DNA of 64,000 nt from CAYYTU01 sp964474655 (GTDB lineage Bacteria; Chloroflexota; Anaerolineae; B4-G1): the NCBI GenBank assembly GCA_964474655.1, contig CAYYTU010000011.1, forward strand, positions 4,886 to 68,885, read 5' to 3'. The notes under the pieces were generated by a model, which searched no databases, was not told where the DNA came from, and saw nothing but the letters and a program-made list of their open reading frames with translations. Both the position numbers and the translations under genes were made by a program. The stretch's first letter is position 1. Each line of letters begins with the position of its first letter. This document shows, piece after piece, positions 33,096 to 40,133 of the stretch.

Positions 33096-34393
33096 TGCGC
33101 TCCTTGTGCCAGCTCTACCACGATCACGAACCTGATCGCCTGGGCAGCCGGAGCCGATCTAAGCTCCCCCGCCAGGGAGTCGTCAGGGCCTAATAACCGG
33201 ACAGCAAGCCCAGGCAACCGGGACGTGCCAGTTGATTCCGAGGTAGGAGTGACGGTAAGCGTGGAAGTGGGAGTAAGTGTAGGGATAAGTGTGGACGTGG
33301 GCGTGGACGTGGGCGCCGTCGCGGTCGGCGTCGGTGTATCTGTCGCTGGCGATGGCGTGCTCGTCGGGGGTTCCGGCGTCAACGTCGGCGTTGGCGTGGA
33401 TGAAGGTGTCGGCGTCTCTGTAGGCGTGGGCGTGATTGTGGGCACGAACTCCTCTATCACGACGCTATACTCCTTCTCCGGCCCATAATGCCGGTGGTTG
33501 GTGATCTGGATACGAACGTCCGTCTCTTTACCTTCAGGGGCCTGAAAAGTCACCTCAGAACCAAGCTCGCCGGGCTCGCGATCGTCGTTGGTATAAGTCT
33601 CATCATCCACGATCACGGTGAGAAATGTATCCACACCCAGCGCCAAGTCAAAGGTAGAGACGCGATAGTAACGTCCCGCCTTGGCCAGGAAAGTGAGCTG
33701 ATCCACGTCGTGGATGGGGTAGAAGTTATGGGTCTGGACCTGATTCAAGAAGATGGGCTGGGGCTCGAAGTCGTCAACCTCGTATGGATCGCTGGGATCG
33801 GGGGTAGGAGTAGGCGTGATAGTGGGCGTACCGGTTTCCGTCGGTTCCAGCGGCTCCATCGGCGTGGAAGATGGGGTCACAAACGGCGTCGCGACCGCCT
33901 TCAGGGACTGGACGGTGACCTCGGCGAAAAGGGCGTTCTCCTCAAGGCGGTTGCTGTAGGCGATGACGACTGTATCGTCGACGGCGTGCCCTTCCAGAAT
34001 GATACGCCCCTCAACTTGTCGCACGCTATCAAGCGTGAGCTGGATGGGGTTGTAGCGCTCAATGGCGTCCATCACCGCCGGCCAGTCGACGTTTTGATCT
34101 TCCAGCTCCGAGGAAGCACCTTTGACCAGAGCGATCGCACGCTGCACTTGCGTCAGCTCTTGTTTGAGCGCCTGCTTCTCTGGATCTGGCGTGCCCATAG
34201 CAGTCAAAGTCCGCTGGACGATCTGGTAGTCGGCATCCAGCCGGTCTGCATCGTGCTCTATGCCGAGGTAGACGAGGTAAAGAGGAATAAGCGAGAATGC
34301 GAGAAGCAACGCCGCTGCCCAGAGGACAGTCGCACGGCGACGCAGCTGCCGCCTTGAAGGGCTATCGTGACGGAGCGATCTTCGAGTGGTCAT
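33092..34393 (-). CDS. PilN-like membrane protein with PPC-type domain and Thr/Pro linker
   Basis: A 433-residue protein. A transmembrane helix (about 22-44) is followed by a PilN-type fimbrial assembly region with a coiled coil (LDADYQIVQRTLTAMG) and WPAVMDAIERYNPIQLTLDSVRQVEGRIILEGHAVDDTVVIAYSNRL. Residues ~200-310 are a PPC-like beta domain (YEVDDFEPQPIFLNQVQTHNFYPIHDVDQLTFLAKAGRYYRV), then ~60 residues of TPT-type low-complexity sequence. PilN normally bridges cytoplasmic PilM and PilO; no PilM is adjacent. An inverted repeat ATGGTC-N4-GACCAT covers the start codon, and no ribosome site is close. Confidence 0.68.
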   Translation of the reverse strand: MTTRRSLRHDSPSRRQLRRRATVLWAAALLLAFSLIPLYLVYLGIEHDADRLDADYQIVQRTLTAMGTPDPEKQALKQELTQVQRAIALVKGASSELEDQNVDWPAVMDAIERYNPIQLTLDSVRQVEGRIILEGHAVDDTVVIAYSNRLEENALFAEVTVQSLKAVATPFVTPSSTPMEPLEPTETGTPTITPTPTPDPSDPYEVDDFEPQPIFLNQVQTHNFYPIHDVDQLTFLAKAGRYYRVSTFDLALGVDTFLTVIVDDETYTNDDREPGELGSEVTFQAPEGKETDVRIQITNHRHYGPEKEYSVVIEEFVPTITPTPTETPTPSSTPTPTLTPEPPTSTPSPATDTPTPTATAPTSTPTSTLIPTLTPTSTLTVTPTSESTGTSRLPGLAVRLLGPDDSLAGELRSAPAAQAIRFVIVVELAQGAQ

Positions 34394-34599
34394 GGTCGAT
34401 TGACCATACGCTAAAAGAGATATCCCCTCCTGGTGCCCGCGGCGCGACCAGGGAGAGATACATACCGATGGCCGAGACAGTAACGCCAGATAAACTGAGC
34501 GCTACCGGTAAACGCGCAACGTAATCTTATAGTATCACATCTAGCCGCCGATGGCAAGCCTTTTGGCACCTTTGCCCCATGCTTCCACACCCAAGTCGC

Positions 34600-35979
34600 C
34601 TAGTGCAGCGGCTCGAAGCGGGCCGTGAAGTGGCGCAACAGCTCCGGCGCGTAGGTAAAGCGCAACCCACCGATCTCGTCGCGGCGTTCGTACAGCCTGG
34701 CACACGTCCGCACCACATAATCCAGATGCGTCTGGGTGTAGACCCGCCGTGGGATTGCCAACCGCACCAGCTCCAGCTCAGGGTAGACCACTGTACCCGT
34801 CGCCGGATCCTCGTGGGCGAACATCACGCTACCGATTTCCACCCCGCGGATGCCATCTTCCCGGTAAAGCTCACAGACCAGCGTCTGACCGGGCAACTCG
34901 CTCTGCGGGATGTGCGGTAGGAAACGCCGCGCGTCCAGGTAGACCGCGTGGCCGCCGGGCGGTTCCAGGATGGGAACCCCTTCCTCTCGCAGGGAATCGG
35001 CCAGATACCGGGTGTGAGCAAGGCGGTAGGAAAGGTAGTCCTCGTCGAGACCCTCCCAAAGCCCGCGGGCGATGGCTTCGAGGTCGCGCCCGGCCAGCCC
35101 GCCGTAGGTGGGGAACCCTTCACGGATGATCAGCTCCTGACGCACGTGTTCGAACAGATCGGCGTCGTTCATGGCCAGGAACCCGCCGATGTTGACCAGC
35201 GCGTCCTTCTTGGCCGACATGGTGCAGCCGTCGGCATAGGAGAACATCTCTTGCGCGATCTCCAGCACCGGCGTCCCGGCGTAGTCAGGATCGCGCAGCT
35301 TGATGAAGTAGGCATTCTCGGCGTAACGACAGGCGTCCAGGAAGAGGGGAATGCCGTGCCGATGGAGTATCTCGCCGGTAGCACGGATATTCGCCATCGA
35401 GACTGGCTGCCCGCCGCCGGAGTTGTTCGTCACCGTCAGCATGCCCAGCGGGATGTTCTCCGACCCGGTCTCCTCGATAAACGCCTCCAGGCGCTCCAGA
35501 TCGATGTCGCCCTTGAAGGGAGCGTGCGTGACGGGGTCGAGCCCCTCCTCGGCCACCAGATCGACCGGGGCGCCGTCCCGCGCGAGGATGTTAGCCCGGG
35601 TGGTATCGAAGTGCATATTGCTCGGCACCGACTGGCCCGGTTCGATGGTGCAAGCGAAGAGCACGTTCTCGGCAGCCCGTCCCTGGTGGGTAGGAACGAA
35701 ATGCTGGAAGCCCGTGATCGCCTCGATCGCCTCCTCCAGGTTGAAGAAGTTACGACAGCCGGCATAGCTTTCGTCGCCCTCCATCATACCGGCCCACTGC
35801 CTATCGGACATCGCCGCGGTGCCGGAATCGGTCAACAGATCAATATAGACGTCCTGGGCTTTTATAGCGAATAGATTGTAGCCGGCCTCCTCCAGGATAC
35901 TCTCGCGCTCAGCGCGGGTCGTTTGACGGATCGGCTCGACGACTTTGATCTTGAATGGTTCGACGGGGAACTCTGCCAT
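34600..35979 (-). CDS. tnaA: Tryptophanase (tryptophan indole-lyase)
   Basis: A 459-residue PLP enzyme of the tryptophanase/tyrosine phenol-lyase family that splits Trp to indole, pyruvate and ammonia. The PLP lysine is Lys258 in MSAKKDAL. Three positions that separate the two enzymes all match tryptophanase: Asp125 (HFDTT; Thr in phenol-lyase), Ile382 (VEIGS; Arg in phenol-lyase) and His450 (LLRHFTA; Phe in phenol-lyase). N-terminal sequence EPFKIKVVEPIRQTTRAERE is also TnaA-like. AAGGAG lies 12 bases before the ATG. No tnaB permease or tnaC leader is apparent. Confidence 0.9.
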   Translation of the reverse strand: MAEFPVEPFKIKVVEPIRQTTRAERESILEEAGYNLFAIKAQDVYIDLLTDSGTAAMSDRQWAGMMEGDESYAGCRNFFNLEEAIEAITGFQHFVPTHQGRAAENVLFACTIEPGQSVPSNMHFDTTRANILARDGAPVDLVAEEGLDPVTHAPFKGDIDLERLEAFIEETGSENIPLGMLTVTNNSGGGQPVSMANIRATGEILHRHGIPLFLDACRYAENAYFIKLRDPDYAGTPVLEIAQEMFSYADGCTMSAKKDALVNIGGFLAMNDADLFEHVRQELIIREGFPTYGGLAGRDLEAIARGLWEGLDEDYLSYRLAHTRYLADSLREEGVPILEPPGGHAVYLDARRFLPHIPQSELPGQTLVCELYREDGIRGVEIGSVMFAHEDPATGTVVYPELELVRLAIPRRVYTQTHLDYVVRTCARLYERRDEIGGLRFTYAPELLRHFTARFEPLH

Positions 35980-36033
35980 AGGTGTACAATTCTCCTTTTG
36001 GTGTCTCTCTGCTGCTGCTTGCCCGATGGGGAT

Positions 36034-36062
36034 AGTGTACTATCGTTTTCCGCAAAGGGCAA
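36034..36062 (-). promoter_or_regulatory. Promoter of tnaA, abutting the divergent EF-G promoter
   Basis: On the minus strand TTGCCC (36057-36062), 17 bases, and TACACT (36034-36039). The -10 lies within GATAGT-GT-ACTATC (36031-36044), a small palindrome that could be an operator. Confidence 0.6.
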
Positions 36063-36091
36063 TTGACAGAGAGGCTTTTCTCGTTTAGAAT
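36063..36091 (+). promoter_or_regulatory. Promoter of the EF-G paralogue
   Basis: A perfect TTGACA (36063-36068), 17 bases, and TAGAAT (36086-36091). The -35 directly abuts the -35 of the divergent tnaA promoter. The leader of about 135 bases begins with TATCTC-GG-GAGATA (36106-36119) and contains the palindromic element at 36124-36207. Confidence 0.8.
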
Positions 36092-36123
36092 ATCCTACTA
36101 TCATGTATCTCGGGAGATAGCAA

Positions 36124-36207
36124 GCGTAAAACGTGAAACGAAGACGTAAAACGTAATCCTCTCAATTATCTTGCCACGTTTTGCGCGTTTCGCATTACGT
36201 TTTACGC
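36124..36207. repeat. Palindromic REP/MITE-like element in the leader of the EF-G gene
   Basis: The left arm has GCGTAAAACGT (36124-36134) and ACGTAAAACGTAAT (36144-36157). The right arm ends ATTACGTTTTACGC (36194-36207), whose reverse complement matches both. The whole can fold into a hairpin of about 84 bases just upstream of the start codon. Confidence 0.75.
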
Positions 36208-36232
36208 ACTAGTAGAGGGAGTCACAATCTCG

Positions 36233-38287
36233 ATGAAAGACTATCACACTGACCAACTGCGAAATGTCGTTCTGCTCGGCCATGGCAGCTCCGGCAAGAC
36301 GTCGCTGGCAGAAGCGATGCTCTTCACCAGCGGCGCGATCAACCGGATGGGAGAGATCGAAGAAGGGTCCACGGTGGCCGACTACGACGAGGAGGAAAAG
36401 AACCGACAGATATCGCTCAACCTGTCGCTGATTCCGGTCGAGTGGAAGGATTGCAAGCTCAACGTCCTGGATACTCCTGGCTATACCGACTTCATCGGAG
36501 AAGCGAAGAGCGCAGTCCGGGTTGCCGATACGGCGATTATCGTGGTCGACGCCGTCGCAGGCGTCGAGGTGGGCACGGAGCTGGTCTGGAAGTTCGCCGA
36601 CGAGCAATCTATTCCCCGTATGGTCATCATCAACAAGATGAATCGGGAGAACGTCGATCTGGATCGAACGCTCCAGGCATTGGAGGAGTCTTTCGACCAG
36701 AATTTCGTGCTTTTCACCTTTCCCATCGGCAGCGCGACCGATTTCACTGGCGTAGTGGACCTGACGCGGATGGAGGCGCTGATTGGTCCCGAAGGTAAGG
36801 TAGAAGAGATCCCGGGAGACGTCGCCAGCCAGGCGGAGGAAGCACGCGTGCCCTTGATCGAGGCGGCCGCCGAGGTCAACGACGAATTGTTGATGAAGTA
36901 TCTGGAAGGTGAGACGCTGACCGAGGAGGAGATTCAGCGCGGGCTCAGGATCGCGATCGCCGAGGGCTCGGCCGTGCCGATCTTCGTCACGGCAGCGACC
37001 GAGAACATTGGCACCAAAGCCCTGCTGAGCAACCTGGCGAATTACGCCCCTTCGCCGATCGACCGTGGCGCAGTCGAGTCAGAAGAAGGAGAGATGATCG
37101 AACCCGATCCCGAAGGGCCACTGGCCGCGCTGGTCTTCAAGACCACAGCTGACCCCTATGTGGGCAAGCTAACCTACTTCCGCGTCTTCCGAGGTACGAT
37201 CAAGTCCGATACCCGCGTCTACAACAGCCGGGCCGATGAGGAGGAGCGCCTGGGCCAGCTCTACCTGATGCGAGGGCAGGAACAGATCCCGGTACAAAAT
37301 CTCCAGGCCGGCGATATAGGCGCCGTCGCCAAACTGGCGGAGACACTCACTGGTGACACGCTGTGCAACGAGGAAGAGCCGGTGACTTTACCAGGCCCCA
37401 TCTTCCCCGATCCGGTCTTCGCCCTGGCCGTAAAGCCAAAGAGCAAGGCCGACCAGACGAAGCTCGGCCCCACGATGTCTCGCATCTGCGAGGAGGACCC
37501 CACACTCCATTGGCGGCAGGAGCCCAGCACCAAAGAGATGATTCTAGAGGGAATGGGTCAAGCCCACGTCGATATCGCCATCCGCCGGATGTCAAACCGC
37601 TTCGACGTCGAGGTAGAAACGTCCACGCCCAAAGTCCCTTACCGCGAGACGATCACCAAAACTGCCTCCGACAAGTACCGCCACAAAAAACAATCCGGCG
37701 GGGCCGGGCAGTTCGCGGAGGTATATATGCGGCTGGAGCCGCTGCCACGCGGTACGGGCTTCGAGTATGAGTGGGAGGTGACCGGCGGCGCCATCTCGAC
37801 CGGTTTCCAGACATCGATCGAAAAGGGCATCAAGCAAGTGATAAAGGAAGGCCCCCTGGCCGGCTACCCCGTGGTCGACGTGCTGGCGGCGGTCTATGAC
37901 GGTAAGGAGCACCCGGTCGATTCGAAGGACATCGCTTTCCAGATCGCCGGGCGAGAGGTGTTCAAACGGGTGATGCAGCAAGCAGGCCCGTCGATGCTGG
38001 AGCCAATCTACAAGGTCCAGGTCACCGTACCCGAGGAGTACACGGGGGATATCATCGGCGATCTGAACACCAAGCGGGCACGTGTGCAAGGAATGGACCA
38101 ACGCGCCGGGAAGACCATCATCACAGCGCTGGCGCCGCTGGCCGAAATGCAACGGTACTCCACTGATCTGCGTAGCCTGACGCAAGGGCGCGGCCTCTTC
38201 TCAATGTCGTTCGATCATTACGAGGAGGTCCCCTCTCACATTATGGAAGAGATCATCGAAGCTCATCGGCAACAGAAGGATGAGTAG
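36233..38287 (+). CDS. EF-G-like translational GTPase (FusA2-type paralogue)
   Basis: A 684-residue protein with the complete EF-G domain set: GTPase domain (P-loop GHGSSGKT at residues 16-23, DTPGYTDF), domain II (PLAALVFKTTADPYVGKLTYFRVFRG), domain III, domain IV (RHKKQSGGAGQFAEVYMRLEPLP) and domain V (LEPIYKVQVTVPEEYTGDIIGDLNTKRARVQGMD). The P-loop reads GHGSSGKTSLAEA where canonical EF-G has AHIDAGKTTTTERIL, which places it with EF-G-like paralogues. The G4 motif reads NKMN (Asn137) where NKMD is expected. Whether it performs translocation, recycling or another role is unknown. It is monocistronic, with its own promoter and terminator. Confidence 0.88.
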   Translation: MKDYHTDQLRNVVLLGHGSSGKTSLAEAMLFTSGAINRMGEIEEGSTVADYDEEEKNRQISLNLSLIPVEWKDCKLNVLDTPGYTDFIGEAKSAVRVADTAIIVVDAVAGVEVGTELVWKFADEQSIPRMVIINKMNRENVDLDRTLQALEESFDQNFVLFTFPIGSATDFTGVVDLTRMEALIGPEGKVEEIPGDVASQAEEARVPLIEAAAEVNDELLMKYLEGETLTEEEIQRGLRIAIAEGSAVPIFVTAATENIGTKALLSNLANYAPSPIDRGAVESEEGEMIEPDPEGPLAALVFKTTADPYVGKLTYFRVFRGTIKSDTRVYNSRADEEERLGQLYLMRGQEQIPVQNLQAGDIGAVAKLAETLTGDTLCNEEEPVTLPGPIFPDPVFALAVKPKSKADQTKLGPTMSRICEEDPTLHWRQEPSTKEMILEGMGQAHVDIAIRRMSNRFDVEVETSTPKVPYRETITKTASDKYRHKKQSGGAGQFAEVYMRLEPLPRGTGFEYEWEVTGGAISTGFQTSIEKGIKQVIKEGPLAGYPVVDVLAAVYDGKEHPVDSKDIAFQIAGREVFKRVMQQAGPSMLEPIYKVQVTVPEEYTGDIIGDLNTKRARVQGMDQRAGKTIITALAPLAEMQRYSTDLRSLTQGRGLFSMSFDHYEEVPSHIMEEIIEAHRQQKDE

Positions 38288-38315
38288 TAATCCACGAATG
38301 TAAACCAGGCCGGAA

Positions 38316-38361
38316 TAAAAACGGGGCTTGCTCCTACCATTGAGGAGTGAGCCCCGTTTTT
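38316..38361 (+). terminator. Rho-independent terminator of the EF-G paralogue
   Basis: A long stem with ACGGGGCT and CTCCT on the left and their complements on the right, followed by TTTTT; A-runs on the other side would also let it work in the opposite direction. Confidence 0.9.
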
Positions 38362-38383
38362 GGAAAGGCGCCATCAAAACTTT

Positions 38384-39040
38384 ATGAGCGTAAGTCTTTC
38401 AACCCAATCCGATGAGCCGACCGCAGCTTCGATCCAGGCCGCCGTCTGGGTGCTCGCGGCCTACGTCGCAGCGCAGATGTTGGCCGACGTGCTCAGCCTC
38501 AAGATCGCCTGGGTGGCCGGTTTCAGCATCGACGCTGGCACCGCGATCTACCCCTTCACGTTCACGCTGCGCGACTTGGTCCACAAGCTGCTGGGCCGCG
38601 TCGCCGCGCGGACGGTGATCGTGGCCGCCGGCGCGATCAACCTAGTGATGGCCGGGCTCTTCGCTCTCGTGGCCTGGCTGCCCCCGGACCCCAGCTGGGG
38701 ATTGCAACAGGAATTCGCCGCCGTACTCACGCCCGTATGGCGCATCGTCATCGCCTCCATCGTCGCCGAGCTGGTCAGCCAGCTGGTCGATACCGAGATC
38801 TACCACCTGTGGGTCACCCGGGTGACGCGCCGCTACCAGTGGGGGCGCGTGTTGTGCAGCAACGGCGTCAGCGTGCCCCTGGACAGCCTGATCTTCGCCT
38901 GGGGCGCCTTCGGCGCCCGCCTTCCCACCGCCACAGTCTGGTCGATCTTTTTCTCCAATGTGATCGTGAAAGGGATTGTGACGCTAGTGAGCCTGCCAGG
39001 CATCTACGTGGTGCCAGAGAAGACAGAGGAAAGACGTTAG
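38384..39040 (+). CDS. Queuosine precursor transporter (VUT/YhhQ family)
   Basis: A 218-residue membrane protein with about six hydrophobic segments and the family signature: TAIYPFTFTLRDLVHKLLGR, the IVAELVSQLVDTEIYHLW segment and CSNGVSVPLDSLIFAWGAFG. YhhQ imports 7-deazaguanine precursors of queuosine. The start is ATG at 38384. A TTG 24 bases earlier falls inside the terminator T-run and is rejected. No strong ribosome site is seen. era follows after 32 bases on the same strand. Confidence 0.85.
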   Translation: MSVSLSTQSDEPTAASIQAAVWVLAAYVAAQMLADVLSLKIAWVAGFSIDAGTAIYPFTFTLRDLVHKLLGRVAARTVIVAAGAINLVMAGLFALVAWLPPDPSWGLQQEFAAVLTPVWRIVIASIVAELVSQLVDTEIYHLWVTRVTRRYQWGRVLCSNGVSVPLDSLIFAWGAFGARLPTATVWSIFFSNVIVKGIVTLVSLPGIYVVPEKTEERR

Positions 39041-39072
39041 ATAAGCTCAGCCCGAGAGCGCAAAAAGGTAAA

Positions 39073-40026
39073 ATGACTGAACCAAGTGCAGAGATCGCAG
39101 AAAATGCCGCCGATCCCTTTGCCGTCCCGGAGGATCATAAGTCCGGCTTCGTGGCGGTGATCGGACGGCCCAACGTCGGCAAATCGACGCTGATGAACCG
39201 ATTCCTGGGCCAGAAGGTCGCCATCGTCTCGTCCAAGCCACAGACGACGCGCAATCGTATCCTGGGCATTCTCACACGGGAGGAGGTGCAGGTGATCTTC
39301 GTCGATACGCCGGGCATCCACAAACCGCACCATCGGCTGGGCAAGGCGATGGTCGCCACCGCTGCCAGCGCCATCCCAGACGCCGATGTGGTACTGTTTA
39401 TGGTTGACGTCTCAGAGCCACCCACCAAAGAGGATCGCCTGATCGCCGACATGCTGGAAAAGCAAGCCAACGCTCCCGTCATCCTAGTGCTCAACAAGAT
39501 GGACCTGCTGCCGCCGGAAAAGGTCGAACGTCACACCGAGCTCTACTGGGAGCTGGCGCCGTTCTATGAAGAATGGATGATGACCATCGCCACCGAAGGG
39601 GTAAACCTGCAGAAGCTGCTGAAGCGGATCGTGGCACTATTGCCAGAAGGCCCGCGTTACTACCCCGGCGAATACATCACCGACCAGACGGAGCGCCAGA
39701 TCGCGGCTGAGCTGATCCGCGAGCAGGTGTTGCACTTCACATACCATGAGGTGCCGCACTCGGTGGCCGTCATGGTGGAGTCGTTCGAGGAGAGAGAGAA
39801 CGACGTGACGTACATTGCGGCCAACATCTTCGTGGAGCGCGATTCGCAGAAAGGCATCATCATCGGGAAAGGCGGCCGTATGATCCGCAAGATCGGCAAA
39901 GCGGCCCGGAAAGCGATCGAGCGGATGGTCGGCGGGCAAGTTTACCTCGATCTGTGGGTCAAGGTCCGCAAGGGATGGCGCGAGGACGAGCGCGAGCTGC
40001 GCCGCTTCGGCTATGAGAGCAGCTAG
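39073..40026 (+). CDS. era: GTPase Era
   Basis: A 317-residue Era, which binds the 3' end of 16S rRNA during 30S assembly. GTPase motifs: GRPNVGKSTLMNRFLGQKVAIVS (G1), KPQTTRNRI (G2), FVDTPGIHKPHHRLGKAM (G3) and NKMD (G4). The C-terminal KH domain has the IIGKGGRMIRKIGKAARKAIERMVGGQVYLDLWVKV sequence that contacts rRNA. The ATG at 39073 with AAAAGGT just upstream is the start. The long open frame upstream of it lies inside the transporter gene and is unrelated. Confidence 0.96.
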   Translation: MTEPSAEIAENAADPFAVPEDHKSGFVAVIGRPNVGKSTLMNRFLGQKVAIVSSKPQTTRNRILGILTREEVQVIFVDTPGIHKPHHRLGKAMVATAASAIPDADVVLFMVDVSEPPTKEDRLIADMLEKQANAPVILVLNKMDLLPPEKVERHTELYWELAPFYEEWMMTIATEGVNLQKLLKRIVALLPEGPRYYPGEYITDQTERQIAAELIREQVLHFTYHEVPHSVAVMVESFEERENDVTYIAANIFVERDSQKGIIIGKGGRMIRKIGKAARKAIERMVGGQVYLDLWVKVRKGWREDERELRRFGYESS

Positions 40027-40055
40027 CGAAACGCCGCCCCATCCGACAAATCTGC

Positions 40056-40084
40056 TTGTAGTCTAACCCCCTTTGTGGTATAGT
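40056..40084 (+). promoter_or_regulatory. Promoter of the PPC-repeat protein gene
   Basis: TTGTAG (40056-40061), 17 bases, and TATAGT (40079-40084). Confidence 0.7.
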
Positions 40085-40133
40085 AAGATTACTGGACGTG
40101 ACGGCCCAAAATTCAATTAGGAGGAATGGGGCT

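Noticed and set aside
33240..33440. Tandem repeats that could be taken for a repeat array or CRISPR
   Set aside because: They encode the Thr/Pro linker of the PilN-like protein, have no fixed repeat-spacer structure and are simple protein low complexity.
34600..35979. Tyrosine phenol-lyase
   Set aside because: Asp125, Ile382 and His450 are the tryptophanase residues at the three discriminating positions.
38737..39072. 112-codon upstream extension of era
   Set aside because: It overlaps the transporter gene in another frame, and Era homology begins just after the ATG at 39073.
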